From: JACNIV01 sp965370415
Lineage (GTDB): Bacteria > Cloacimonadota > Cloacimonadia > Cloacimonadales > TCS61
DNA: 64,000 nucleotides
Direction: 5' to 3'
Assembly (NCBI GenBank): GCA_965370415.1
Contig: CBDUTJ010000011.1
Span: 17,603 to 81,602, forward strand
The notes below the pieces were generated by a model. It had not been told where the DNA came from. It saw nothing but the letters and a program-made list of their open reading frames with translations, and searched no databases. The position numbers were made by a program, and so were the translations under genes. Positions 15,737 to 26,249 of this stretch are shown here, piece by piece (the stretch's first letter is position 1; every line of letters starts with the position of its first letter).

Positions 15737-17785
15737 TTACTTCATCAATATCACTTTCTTCACACTGGTATAATCACTTCCATTATTATCTACATCGAAC
15801 ACAGCGAAATAGATTCCTGAGCTTACAGATTTATTGTTATCATCTTTACCGTGCCAGATAACTGAATGATTTCCAGCATCCAGTTTGCCATCAACAAGGG
15901 TTCTGACTTTCTGTCCCTTGATATTGAAGATTTCCAGAGTCACAAACGAGGATGTTTGCGCGACTTCAAATGAGATCGTAGTGGATGGATTGAACGGGTT
16001 GGGATGATTTCCAATTAATTTTGTTTCAAGTCCTGTAATATCATTCTGAGTATTCGTTCCAGTAACAGTTAAAGTTACAGCTACAATCGTCTCTTCCCTA
16101 TCATCGGTTATAATTATCTGGCAAGCATAAACATCTGGTGTAAGATCGGATGAATCAAAGGTTATTTCCACATCTATAGAATCACTGCCAGCAATACTTC
16201 CACTTATCGGATCCAGCGACAACCAGGTTACAGGTTCGCTTAAACTTATGGTATAAGCTAAAGCTGCTTCTCCAATATTTTTCAGTTCCAGATATTCGAT
16301 CAGGATTTCATCAGGCTGCATTTCGATTTCGAAGAATTCTGGATCGACAACCAATTCAGCAGGAGCCTGACTACCAGCAATAAAAATATGCGGATCGGGA
16401 GCACCAATAAATGGATGGTTCCTGCTTTGCCCTGATTCATCGGCAGTATGAATATAATATGCCACTTCTGTTCCCTGAGGTTGAGAAGGAATTATGCCTG
16501 CATAAGTAAAGTCTTCCACAAATGTCATTTGGACAGAAGTGTATTCACCGCCATCAACTTTGTAATAAACCAAAAGAGAATCGGCATATACAGGTAACCC
16601 ACTGTAAGGAATGATATCTGCTTCAATCTCATAATCCGGTCTCTGCTGTTGTTCACCCTGAAGGGGAATATGACGGATGTAAAGCATATTCCTGTCAGCT
16701 GTTCCTTTAGTTCTGCAATGAAGTGCATCAGTGGAAGCCCAGCTTCCTGTAAAACCAAGAACTTCATAACCGGGCATAGCATCTTCATAAACCTGCAAAG
16801 CTGCGTTATCATAAGTTGCATTACCGGTTATCGGTACGAAAACCCTATCGTTCAGTATTAATGAGTTTGTATAAGGTTGATCATAGGGCGTATTTACTCG
16901 ATAAACTTCATAGAGCGTTCCATAGGAAGAAGTCTGTGCGGCAAAATAAGCCGCTGTCTCTTCGATATCGTCGTATTGCGGATGAGTGACAGGAACTTCT
17001 CTTATCAATATTTTATCAACATCGAGATATTTTCCCCAGCAATCTATATGATCGATGTAAGTATTATTGGGATCAGGAACCTTATGATAGGTTTCAACTC
17101 CCAGGTAATCTAGAACGAATTGATCTATCTGAGCAATAGTAAGAGAAGGATTTTCTGTGATAACAAGCTCACTTGAAGCAGAGATACCCATACCGTCCGT
17201 CATATAGTTTCCACCGGTATGTATTAAATCCATTCCAAAAAGGTCTATTCCCAGAAAATTAGCCATCTCAATGGGAATATCATTATCGTTCGGTCTGGGT
17301 CGATTGTATGGAAAGTTCACAATTCCAACTTCATTATCGCCATCAACAACATACCAGGGGCCATAATCCCGTGTCCAGTGTGTATCCGTGGGAGCATGCA
17401 GGAAATTACAGTTTGCAAGGTTCACGCCATTTGAATTATAATAACCGATCACATAATCTTCCTGGGGTTGATTGAGTACAATGGTTGTAACTATAGTTTC
17501 CTGTGACATGGCAGCGATCAGGTTATAATTGATCCCGAACGGATAGCGTATCAAAACTCCTTCCGTCGGCTCAAATTCGGCAATATTGCGAACAGGTCCT
17601 ATGGGCGGCTCTGTAGGATAGAAATCACGTCTTAAATCAACCTGCAACTGAGATTCTTCATAACTGAGCCAATGCCCCAGAAATGGATTTTCTTTTAACC
17701 AGTCTTTTTCCTGCCCTGCATTATATGCAAAGAGCAGGATACTTGAGATTATAAGAGATATAATTAGAATTATTCTTTTCTTCAT
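15737..17785 (-). CDS. Secreted peptidylarginine deiminase (PPAD-like) with C-terminal sorting tail
   Basis: 682 residues: signal peptide (1-20), PPAD/agmatine-deiminase catalytic domain (about 45-385), two Ig-like domains, and a sorting tail (about 595-682, NHPNPFNPSTTISF to KKVILMK). Predicted reaction: peptidyl-arginine to citrulline plus ammonia. The catalytic set is present as Asp140 (WTRDYGPW), His246 and Asp248 (DHIDCWGK), Asn307 (YTNSL) and Cys357 (ALHCRTKGTAD). Its spacings (106, 2 and 59 residues) equal those of P. gingivalis PPAD (Asp130, His236, Asp238, Asn297), and Arg162/Arg164 (YNRPRPND) fall where PPAD has Arg152/Arg154, the pair that grips a C-terminal arginine. A secreted agmatine deiminase is the weaker alternative. 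It is the last gene of the protease operon. Confidence 0.87.
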   Translation of the reverse strand: MKKRIILIISLIISSILLFAYNAGQEKDWLKENPFLGHWLSYEESQLQVDLRRDFYPTEPPIGPVRNIAEFEPTEGVLIRYPFGINYNLIAAMSQETIVTTIVLNQPQEDYVIGYYNSNGVNLANCNFLHAPTDTHWTRDYGPWYVVDGDNEVGIVNFPYNRPRPNDNDIPIEMANFLGIDLFGMDLIHTGGNYMTDGMGISASSELVITENPSLTIAQIDQFVLDYLGVETYHKVPDPNNTYIDHIDCWGKYLDVDKILIREVPVTHPQYDDIEETAAYFAAQTSSYGTLYEVYRVNTPYDQPYTNSLILNDRVFVPITGNATYDNAALQVYEDAMPGYEVLGFTGSWASTDALHCRTKGTADRNMLYIRHIPLQGEQQQRPDYEIEADIIPYSGLPVYADSLLVYYKVDGGEYTSVQMTFVEDFTYAGIIPSQPQGTEVAYYIHTADESGQSRNHPFIGAPDPHIFIAGSQAPAELVVDPEFFEIEMQPDEILIEYLELKNIGEAALAYTISLSEPVTWLSLDPISGSIAGSDSIDVEITFDSSDLTPDVYACQIIITDDREETIVAVTLTVTGTNTQNDITGLETKLIGNHPNPFNPSTTISFEVAQTSSFVTLEIFNIKGQKVRTLVDGKLDAGNHSVIWHGKDDNNKSVSSGIYFAVFDVDNNGSDYTSVKKVILMK

Positions 17786-17846
17786 CTGTACCTTTTCTAT
17801 TTCATCATTATCATTTTCTTAATTTAAGTGTAATTGCCTACTTTAA

Positions 17847-17892
17847 ACCCCCTATATCTCCCCCTAACTTAGGGGGAGAATAAAGAGGGGGT
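17847..17892. repeat. G/C-rich nested inverted repeat between operon genes
   Basis: CTCCCCCTAA and TTAGGGGGAG form a nearly loopless palindrome inside an outer CCCCCT/AGGGGG pair. It stands out against the A+T-rich background. No T tract follows, so it is not an ordinary terminator. It may be a dispersed repeat or an RNA-stability element that sets the level of the downstream deiminase gene. Confidence 0.55.
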
Positions 17893-17898
17893 CAAAAA

Positions 17899-20800
17899 CT
17901 ACTTAAGCAGAATCATCTTTCTCGTCTTTTCGAAATTATCTGTTTTCATTTTATAGAAATAAACCCCACTGGCTGTGTGTTTACCGGTTTTATCCTTACC
18001 ATTCCAGGCTGCCTGATGATAACCGGCACTTTGAGATTCGTTTATTAGTGTTTTAACTTTTTGTCCTCTCAGGTTGTAAATTTCCAACAGCACTTTTGTA
18101 TCTGTTTTCAGACCATATTTTATGATCGTTTCGGGGTTGAATGGATTGGGATAATTCCCAATTAATCCTGTTACTGCAGGAATCATGTTGTTATCGGAAT
18201 CAGTAGCTGTAACTGTTAAGAATACAGGAACTGTGAATTGTTCTCTCTCTTCTGTGTTTATTATGATATCGCAATTGTAGTCACCTGGTTCCAGTTCATT
18301 TGTATCAAATACTACATCGATTTCATTATATTCATAAGGAGCAAGTGAGCCGCTTGTTGTTCCTAAAGCAATCCAATCGAGAGGTTCTGATATTTCGATC
18401 TCGTAATTAATAACTCCTCCACCATCGTTGGAAAGAGTTAATATCTCAGTTTCAATTGTGTTCTCTTCCATCTCTTTTTCTATAGTGAGAGGATCTATTA
18501 CAAAGTTCGGTGGTGTGGGATCGGCTATGGGAGGAAGAATTATATAATCCACCCAGACGCAATCTGCTCCACTAACCATACCAACATCTTTATGATACAT
18601 CCATTCCAGTGTGTGTTCTCCGGCAGTAACATCAAAGATAACCTCTTCCCAGGGAGTTTCACCAGCCCATTTATCCATTTCTACACCATCAATAAAGAAG
18701 ACCAGATAGTCATAATAATTACCTGTTGAGCTACCTACATCTTCACAGGAAGTTTTGCGATAGAAACTTATTTCACTATCACACATAATATCGAGTGTAA
18801 GAATTAATGAAGAGGTTTGATTATGATCAATTATTCCTGATTTGCCACAGAACGAACCTTCATACGGATCCGATGAATCTATGGTCCAATCTGCATTACC
18901 ACTGAATTCCCAAGAAAAACTGGAGAAATCACCGGTTTCAAAATCTTCCAGCAGTAAACCAACAGAAACAACAATTGCATATTCGAATAAATAATCTCCT
19001 GCTGTGATTTCATAATTTAATGTAACTGGAGTACCTTCGTTAATTGATGCATCAGCAATAAGCTCATACATGGCATATTCAGTATTCCCAACTGTCATCT
19101 CACCAAGAAACACAGAGTTGTTTGTTATTGTAACAAGTTGATTTGTACTGTTAAGAACAGCCGTAGCATCAGGAGAAATTATATGTCCTTGATTCACTGT
19201 TGGGATCAACAAGGCAACTGTTTCACCGGGATCGATCATTCCATTATCATTTCCTGCAGAGTCATCAATTATGATCTCTTCATACACAATATACGGAGCG
19301 TTTGCAATAATACTAAAATCGGAATACCAGGTGTCTCTTCCTGTTCCTGTAATTTCGAGATTAAAAATAATTTCATGTTGATCGGGTATGTTCCCAGCAA
19401 TATCAAAAGCAAAGGCATTTGTTTGAACTGCTGTGCTTTGGGCATTGATCGTGTTGTAATTTTCCGAATTATCTGTAATAGTAATAAATTCATCTTCGGA
19501 AGTTAACAATGCTACAACATCGTTAGCCGGAATATTGCCAATATTATTTAAGGTTACATCCAGAAGAATGCTTTCAGTATAATCTGCCAATCCATTGCCA
19601 TTGCCTGCTGCATCGTTGATCTGATGAGATTCATAGATCACATAAGGTTGGTCTGCTATTATTAAGATCGTATCGGTTAAGCGGTTTTTGTTGTGTCCTA
19701 TTATGGATAATGTAATCGATTCTGTAGTGGTAATCGGATCCAGCAGATCGACAGTCAGGTTTCCAAATTCATCTGCCACTCCTCTACCGATCAATTCACC
19801 ATTCTGCATTAATCCCACACGAGCAAATGGAGCATCTGTTTGAAATACAATTTCTTCTGTTCCCAGCAATACACTCGGCAGATATGACGCCACAATATCA
19901 ACCGGTGTGGCAGTCCAGATATCCATGGAAGGATCACCAAACAGGTTCTCCTCGTAAGCAGCCCATCGCATATATTCATCATAAGAAAAATATGAAGCAT
20001 TATCTTCTTTTGAATCACTATTCACAAACCCGATCTGGGTGATATCCTCACCAAAGATGGCATCGTAAAATTGTCTGTCTAAATATTGTGAGGGGCTGTT
20101 TGTATTTCCGGGAATATACCAGCCAAATCTGGAATTTGCAATGCAGGCAACCTCACCGGTTTCCAAAGTGGTTATTTTTTCTGCAAAACAATCCTCACCA
20201 TATCCATTACTCCAATGCCAGTTATCGAATGAACCATTATAGCATCCCTGAGAATATCCAATTACAAATCCCCGGGTAATACCATCGTTGGTTAAATTGG
20301 AAGTGGTAATGTCACTATTATACATTTTCATATTGTAGGTTGGACTTGAATGACCAAGATGATTTAGCAGGTTAATACCGGTAATATTGAATTGATCATA
20401 AAGATCGTATTTATCCCATGTCATATCTCTATCATAAAGCGTGGAAACTGAAAAATTAGCGGAAATTCCAACTGTTGTAAAACCGTGATTAGAACTTCCA
20501 AAGACAATTTCGTCCTTATAATCTCCACCGAACGTCCAGGGACTATTATTCAATTCCTCACCTATCATTAATGCTTTCTCAGTATCCTCAATCACAGGAC
20601 TATCCTGATACATAGTCAATTTGTTAGTAAAATTCTGAATTTCGACAGCATCATCAACACATATTCTACCAATTCCAACCTCGGAATACAGGTCATATTC
20701 TCCCGGTTCTCCCCATTGATTATCTCCATCATTGTTCCAATCGGGACCCGTACCACCTCCCGGGCCTCGATCCAGACAGGCATAATACATATCTGCAGGA

Positions 20801-21729
20801 ATATTGTTATCGTCGAGCGCAAACAAACCACGGTGAGGTATAATATCATGAGTTGGATTATTTGGTGCTGAATCACCACCAAGAATAACAAATGTTATCC
20901 CAGAATTTAGATAATAATCTATAATACAATTTCTTATCTTCTCCTGGTTATCCTGTCCTGTATAATTTGTATAGACATCTTCGGTTGTAATAGCTTCTAC
21001 ATAATAGCCGGTAGAAACTTTAAAATCAATATAATCCTGAAAAGCAGGCAGGAGAGTATTATTTGTAATTAACAGGATATCGCATTCTTCATCACGGTTC
21101 AACGAATAATTATATGTAGAAAGAACTTCGGGATTTTCCACTATCTTCGTAATTCTTCGATCTATTATTTTGGAATCCTGTAAAAATTGTTCCAATACAC
21201 CTGCTCGTTCTGATTGCTTGGTAGTAATTTCGAGTTCGATTTCTTTTAACAATTTTGCTTCTTTCGCAGCAGGTTGATAAATTACAGGACAAATCAAAAA
21301 AGAACCGATCGAATGACCTGCCAGATACTGTGTGCTTACATGATCGATCATATTATCAGGAAACAGATCATAAGAATTATAAATAGTCTCATTTGGTTCA
21401 ACTTCATAATTTTCTGCTTTCTGATATGTTGGAAATTTCCTACTTGCAGGTTGGATCGTGATATTATCAATTATTGAAAAATATTCTTCATTCAGTATTC
21501 TTATGTTTATAATTTCCTGTCCCTGAGGAAGTAAAATATTTGTACTGAAATAAGGTAATAATGGATTTCCTTCTTCGCCCATATTATAGCAATTCTCATA
21601 TAATATTTCGGTATAATTTTCTTTCGTTACCATCTCAGGCATTTTAAATCTATATGTATGTATAAGTGTTTCTGCCAATAGGGAACCTACTGCAATAAAT
21701 AAGATCATTAAGATCAGAGTTGTTTTCAT
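17899..21729 (-). CDS. Secreted gingipain-family (C25) cysteine peptidase with adhesin-type modules and sorting tail
   Basis: 1276 residues. A signal peptide (about 1-19) is followed by a propeptide-like region (about 20-205), a C25 catalytic domain (about 212-620) with the dyad His460 (LLNHLGHSSP) and Cys496 (GYSQGCYNGSFDN), then repeated CARDB/Ig-like domains, each with a DDSAGN-type opening. A MAM/cleaved-adhesin-like domain (about 960-1110), a further Ig-like unit and a sorting tail (NYPNPFNPETIIKYGL to KMILLK) end it. It should cut proteins at the cell surface or outside. Arg or Lys preference cannot be decided by eye. SD is GGAGG, 4 nt from the ATG. It lies between a second C25 gene and the deiminase in one operon. 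Confidence 0.9.
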   Translation of the reverse strand: MKTTLILMILFIAVGSLLAETLIHTYRFKMPEMVTKENYTEILYENCYNMGEEGNPLLPYFSTNILLPQGQEIINIRILNEEYFSIIDNITIQPASRKFPTYQKAENYEVEPNETIYNSYDLFPDNMIDHVSTQYLAGHSIGSFLICPVIYQPAAKEAKLLKEIELEITTKQSERAGVLEQFLQDSKIIDRRITKIVENPEVLSTYNYSLNRDEECDILLITNNTLLPAFQDYIDFKVSTGYYVEAITTEDVYTNYTGQDNQEKIRNCIIDYYLNSGITFVILGGDSAPNNPTHDIIPHRGLFALDDNNIPADMYYACLDRGPGGGTGPDWNNDGDNQWGEPGEYDLYSEVGIGRICVDDAVEIQNFTNKLTMYQDSPVIEDTEKALMIGEELNNSPWTFGGDYKDEIVFGSSNHGFTTVGISANFSVSTLYDRDMTWDKYDLYDQFNITGINLLNHLGHSSPTYNMKMYNSDITTSNLTNDGITRGFVIGYSQGCYNGSFDNWHWSNGYGEDCFAEKITTLETGEVACIANSRFGWYIPGNTNSPSQYLDRQFYDAIFGEDITQIGFVNSDSKEDNASYFSYDEYMRWAAYEENLFGDPSMDIWTATPVDIVASYLPSVLLGTEEIVFQTDAPFARVGLMQNGELIGRGVADEFGNLTVDLLDPITTTESITLSIIGHNKNRLTDTILIIADQPYVIYESHQINDAAGNGNGLADYTESILLDVTLNNIGNIPANDVVALLTSEDEFITITDNSENYNTINAQSTAVQTNAFAFDIAGNIPDQHEIIFNLEITGTGRDTWYSDFSIIANAPYIVYEEIIIDDSAGNDNGMIDPGETVALLIPTVNQGHIISPDATAVLNSTNQLVTITNNSVFLGEMTVGNTEYAMYELIADASINEGTPVTLNYEITAGDYLFEYAIVVSVGLLLEDFETGDFSSFSWEFSGNADWTIDSSDPYEGSFCGKSGIIDHNQTSSLILTLDIMCDSEISFYRKTSCEDVGSSTGNYYDYLVFFIDGVEMDKWAGETPWEEVIFDVTAGEHTLEWMYHKDVGMVSGADCVWVDYIILPPIADPTPPNFVIDPLTIEKEMEENTIETEILTLSNDGGGVINYEIEISEPLDWIALGTTSGSLAPYEYNEIDVVFDTNELEPGDYNCDIIINTEEREQFTVPVFLTVTATDSDNNMIPAVTGLIGNYPNPFNPETIIKYGLKTDTKVLLEIYNLRGQKVKTLINESQSAGYHQAAWNGKDKTGKHTASGVYFYKMKTDNFEKTRKMILLK

Positions 21730-21787
21730 TTTTCCTCCAGGATTAAAAAATTGGGGACATTTTTATGCCCCCAACTCGATTTATTAG

Positions 21788-24700
21788 TTATTTTAAAAGA
21801 ATCATTTTCTTGGTAGAAGTATATCTACCGCTGTTACCTTCTGAAACCATCTTGTAGAAATACAATCCGCTACCAACTTGCCTACCTGCGTTATCTTTAC
21901 CATCCCAGATAATTTCATGATAAGCTGCGTTTATCTGACCATCTACAAGCGTTTTTACTACAGAACCTTTGATGTTGTAAATCTTGATGTTTACATCACA
22001 GTCTTCTTTCAGACCAAACTTGATGGTTGTAGTCGGGTTAAATGGATTCGGGTAGTTGCCGCTGAGCTCTGTTTTCACAGGAATTATAACACCATCAGCA
22101 TTTGTCTGAACGTGCTCTATAACAACGTCTACTGAGAGAACAGACTGATAACCACCGCTATAGACCGCTCTGATATTATAGGTGTAAGTACCGTTCGCAA
22201 CATCTATATCAAGATAGAAAGTATCCTCAACGTCATCTGCTATCATAATCAGATTACGATATACTTTGTAATGGGAAAGTGCTCTGTTGGCAGGAACATC
22301 CCAGCTTACAAAGATATCCGCTCCCTGAGTTACAGCCTGCGGATTTTGAGGTGCAGGAAGAGTAATGGTAATTGGTTCAATATTGGAAGGCAGGGATTCT
22401 CCTACATCGTAGATTGCAGTAATGTAGTAATTATAATATCCAACGGCAAGTGCAAGATCGGTATAAGTGAGTATTGCAGGATCTGTGATCTCGGATATCT
22501 CTACATCATCTCGATATACCTTGTAGCCGGTAAGATCGCGAGTGTTATCTAATGCCGATTTTTTAACTCTGTTTGTGTTTGCTGTACTGCGGGTGGCAGA
22601 TTTTGTGCGGCTTATTTCAGGAACATCTTCGTTAGTTTCTGGTACATCCCAGGTAAGTTCTACATCATTATAATCAAATACAATACAATTCAGTCCTTGT
22701 GGCATAGCAAAAGCTTCCAGGGCAAAATTAACTATTGTGGTTTGATTCACCGAAACCATCACATCTTCAACGGTGAGGTCATAATATCCAGCGGCTGTAC
22801 AGGTAAGATTATATGTTCCTGCCAGTATTTCAAAGCTGTATGATCCATCGGGACCACTGATAGCTAAACCTTCAATATCAGCATTTTCTACAGGTTCACC
22901 TGTAGACAGATCGGTTACAACACCGGATACAATACCGATCGGCTCTATTTCTATCGGTGGGAAGATGATATAATCTATCCAGCCACAGTCTGAACCGCTA
23001 CTATAGGAACTATCTTTATCGTATTCCCATTTAAAAGTATGATTCCCAGCAGTGATCTGATATGTTTCCTGACTCCAAGGAATTTCACCACTCCAAGAGC
23101 CCATTTCAGTATTATCTACAAAGAAGCGTAAGTAATCCCAATTACCTTCGGAAGAAACTTTTTTATAGAAGCTCAATTCACCGGCAGATAAAACATTAAC
23201 TTCCAAATATAGAGAAGAAGTCTGGTAATCACCTATATCACCTGACTCAGCGCAATATGTTCCTTCATAAGCACCAGTTGATATAATCCAGTCGGCATTT
23301 CCACCGAACAACCAGTCAAAATTCTCGAAGTTATTGGTTTCAAAATCTTCGACAATAAGACCAACAACAATAGCGAAATTGGTTTGAATTGAATATGCAC
23401 CAGCATCAACATCATACACAAAATTTAAAGGGGTTCCTACAGAAATTCCCGGATCTGCTGTTACAGTATAGACTGCATCTACGCTGCCACCAGCAATGAT
23501 CTCACCCAGAATATAAGTATTGTCTTCAATTGTGATGAGCGGTTCGGTACAGGTAAGAGTACCTATTGCAGATGGAGATGTAGAACTACCTTCATTTGCA
23601 GTAGGAATCAATACAGTAACCGTTTCACCCGGATCAAGTCTTCCGTTATTATTGCCGGTAACATCATTGATGATAAATTCTTCTGCAGTAAGCATCGGTG
23701 CATGTGCGTCAATTGAGAATGAACTGATCCAAGTAGCCTGACCAATAGCTTCTACTTCAAAAGTTATAATATGTCCATCAGGAACATCATCTGCAGCTTC
23801 AACAGTAAATGCACCATTAACAGTTGCAATGGTTCCGGCAGGGATATTACCAAAGTTTTCCGTACCATCAATAATCATTATATAAGGATCTGTTGAAGTA
23901 ATATTAACGATAACATTTGTAGCCTCGTCGCTTCCCACATTATTAACGGAAAAATCAAGATCTACCTGTTCACCGTAATCCAGAACTCCATTGCTATTCC
24001 CGGTAGCTGTATCATCGATAACATAACTATCGAATACTACGTAAGGTCCACCGGGAGGAATTACCTGGATCTGGCTTTCATAACGATAGAAATCCTGCTT
24101 TGTGATAACAATATCTACAATAGCAGGAGGAAGCTGAGGATCGATCGTGATATTTACAGGTGCACCTATTCCTTCTCCCACTCCAATAAGGACACCATCA
24201 ACAGACAAAGCAATAAGAGAACCATCATCGACTGTTACAGTGAAAGATGTAAGACCACTTATAAGTACCGGGTCGTGTGCTATAGTAAGGTTTTGAGGGA
24301 TAACAGAATAAACCGTACTGAACGCATCACCATGATGATGGAAAAGTGCATAGGTGTAATCTTTATGTTGTGGGTTATAGGGCCAATTTGATTGCTGCAG
24401 GAAGTATTTTCCAGCTGAATTGGCAAAGGCTGGAAGTATTCCCCTGTGGTCGGGAGTTGTGCCGAATTGAGGAAGAAATTCAGGCCACATGTTATCGTAC
24501 ATTCCCCAAACGAATGTATCGTTCACAAAGGAATAAGATACTTCGGATGCAGCATTGATGCCAAGCGCACCGGCATTTTCACCATTATAGGTGTGTCTGT
24601 GAAATTTCTCTGCAAAGCATTCACCGGTCATATTATACATACCAGTAAGACAATTAATGGAAAATACGTACACAAGGTCAGTATTTGTAAGACTGTTAAT

Positions 24701-26200
24701 GTGACTGGATTGGAAATCAGGTTCACCCCAGCCTGTTGTGCCGCCGTGGTCTCTATGCTGAAGCATAAAGGCACCACTGTTGATACCATTAATAACATCG
24801 TTAGCATTGCCATACCATGTACAGTTAACTTCACCAGGAGTAGCAGGAATATATCCTAAACCACTGGGACCAAAGACATCCAAAACCATCCAGGTATTTT
24901 GATTTGTTGACCATGGACCTGTTATTGGATTACCACTATAAATAGCATTAATTCTATTAGCAGTTTTGCCGTGAATAACTTCCCAGAAACCTGCTACAGA
25001 TTCAGAGCATATCTGAAACCAACGTTCAGTTTGATAACCCAGGGCAGTAATAGGATTATCATAGAAATCGGGGTTCGTGGGAGGTGTACGTTCATAATCG
25101 AGGAATTTTGTGATCATGGTTTCCAGATGAGTAGCATTCTGGGCTGTCATCCTGGCCAAGGTAACATCGGGCATCATGTTGCCGCTTACATCAGCATAGA
25201 TGTTATCTGATGCGCAGTAGCCGTTCCAGATCGGAGAGACAACGGTGTTGCCTGTTGTGCCGTAATCACCCAGCAGAAGAATAGCTGCCGGTGCAGGATC
25301 CCAACCAGTACCGGGTGCCATGATATCATTGATGTAATTCTCGATTGCTGTAGGTGTGTTACCGCCAACTTCGGCTGTGGTTTTGACCACGGTGGAAATA
25401 CCCTGCATGGTTCGGAAAACTTTGATCGAATCTGCCCAGGCTAAAAAGATTGCATCATCGGGGCAGATGATAAGATACTCAGCACCATCCCTGGTGTTCG
25501 TATGATTGTAGTTCATTCTAGGCAGTGATCCATAGTTCAGGAAAGTATCAGACAATATCGGATCCCACCATCTGCTGCGTAGGTTATCCGCTCCAAAATG
25601 TCCATTACCACCGATGAAATCAACTTCCAACTCGATATCACGGTAAACGATAAGTTCGTTAGTTACAGGGTTGTACTGGAAGGGTGTGATACCTACCATC
25701 ACAGCATCGACCCCGCGGATCATGGTCTGTTCACCCAAAATTACAGGATTAGCAGGATAGAATGCATCTTGATTATAAATGCTTAGATCCTTTGTGTAAT
25801 CCAGTGGACCATCGTCCGTATCCCAAGGAATACGGGGAGCGGGTACAATTTCTACATTGTGGAATGCTTCGGTGCGTGATGATACGATGCGTAAAGAGGC
25901 AACAGCCCCTTGCGGAAGTGCAATATATCTTCCATTACCGGGAATATTAGGTGCTCCTGCTTCATTCTGCAGAAACGTATTGGGAAGAATGATACTCTGC
26001 ATATCCTCCCCGTTGATCCTGACATCTTCCAGGGTAAACTCATCGATGGAAAATGTGATTCCTACTCCGGAACCACTTATCCGGTTAAGGTTGAATCCTG
26101 TTTCACTCCATGCGTCATCATAAGTGACGGTTTGAGAAGCGAAAGCCATTGTTGCAATTGTAAAAAGAATTGTTAAAATTGCAATTTTTGTTTCTTTCAT
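21788..26200 (-). CDS. Secreted gingipain-family (C25) cysteine peptidase, long multi-domain form
   Basis: 1470 residues: signal peptide (1-21), propeptide-like beta region (about 25-225), C25 domain (about 240-640) with His485 (QHRDHGGTTGWGE) and Cys517 (FSINCLTGMYN), two CARDB/Ig-like repeats, a MAM-like domain (about 985-1120), a carboxypeptidase-regulatory-like domain (about 1120-1190), fibronectin-type domains and a sorting tail (NYPNPFNPTTTIKFGL to KMILLK). The active-site surroundings match gingipains better than those of its downstream neighbour. The last ~75 residues are nearly the same as those of the truncated gene at 63769. GGAG stands 6 nt before the ATG. It is encoded 58 bp before the other C25 gene. 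Confidence 0.92.
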   Translation of the reverse strand: MKETKIAILTILFTIATMAFASQTVTYDDAWSETGFNLNRISGSGVGITFSIDEFTLEDVRINGEDMQSIILPNTFLQNEAGAPNIPGNGRYIALPQGAVASLRIVSSRTEAFHNVEIVPAPRIPWDTDDGPLDYTKDLSIYNQDAFYPANPVILGEQTMIRGVDAVMVGITPFQYNPVTNELIVYRDIELEVDFIGGNGHFGADNLRSRWWDPILSDTFLNYGSLPRMNYNHTNTRDGAEYLIICPDDAIFLAWADSIKVFRTMQGISTVVKTTAEVGGNTPTAIENYINDIMAPGTGWDPAPAAILLLGDYGTTGNTVVSPIWNGYCASDNIYADVSGNMMPDVTLARMTAQNATHLETMITKFLDYERTPPTNPDFYDNPITALGYQTERWFQICSESVAGFWEVIHGKTANRINAIYSGNPITGPWSTNQNTWMVLDVFGPSGLGYIPATPGEVNCTWYGNANDVINGINSGAFMLQHRDHGGTTGWGEPDFQSSHINSLTNTDLVYVFSINCLTGMYNMTGECFAEKFHRHTYNGENAGALGINAASEVSYSFVNDTFVWGMYDNMWPEFLPQFGTTPDHRGILPAFANSAGKYFLQQSNWPYNPQHKDYTYALFHHHGDAFSTVYSVIPQNLTIAHDPVLISGLTSFTVTVDDGSLIALSVDGVLIGVGEGIGAPVNITIDPQLPPAIVDIVITKQDFYRYESQIQVIPPGGPYVVFDSYVIDDTATGNSNGVLDYGEQVDLDFSVNNVGSDEATNVIVNITSTDPYIMIIDGTENFGNIPAGTIATVNGAFTVEAADDVPDGHIITFEVEAIGQATWISSFSIDAHAPMLTAEEFIINDVTGNNNGRLDPGETVTVLIPTANEGSSTSPSAIGTLTCTEPLITIEDNTYILGEIIAGGSVDAVYTVTADPGISVGTPLNFVYDVDAGAYSIQTNFAIVVGLIVEDFETNNFENFDWLFGGNADWIISTGAYEGTYCAESGDIGDYQTSSLYLEVNVLSAGELSFYKKVSSEGNWDYLRFFVDNTEMGSWSGEIPWSQETYQITAGNHTFKWEYDKDSSYSSGSDCGWIDYIIFPPIEIEPIGIVSGVVTDLSTGEPVENADIEGLAISGPDGSYSFEILAGTYNLTCTAAGYYDLTVEDVMVSVNQTTIVNFALEAFAMPQGLNCIVFDYNDVELTWDVPETNEDVPEISRTKSATRSTANTNRVKKSALDNTRDLTGYKVYRDDVEISEITDPAILTYTDLALAVGYYNYYITAIYDVGESLPSNIEPITITLPAPQNPQAVTQGADIFVSWDVPANRALSHYKVYRNLIMIADDVEDTFYLDIDVANGTYTYNIRAVYSGGYQSVLSVDVVIEHVQTNADGVIIPVKTELSGNYPNPFNPTTTIKFGLKEDCDVNIKIYNIKGSVVKTLVDGQINAAYHEIIWDGKDNAGRQVGSGLYFYKMVSEGNSGRYTSTKKMILLK

Positions 26201-26249
26201 AATTTACTCCTTTTTATTTTTTTAACACATTTTTTACAAAATCATTTTT

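Noticed and set aside
15737..17785. Cytoplasmic agmatine deiminase (aguA)
   Set aside because: Signal peptide, sorting tail and PPAD-like spacings with the arginine pair argue for a secreted peptidylarginine deiminase.
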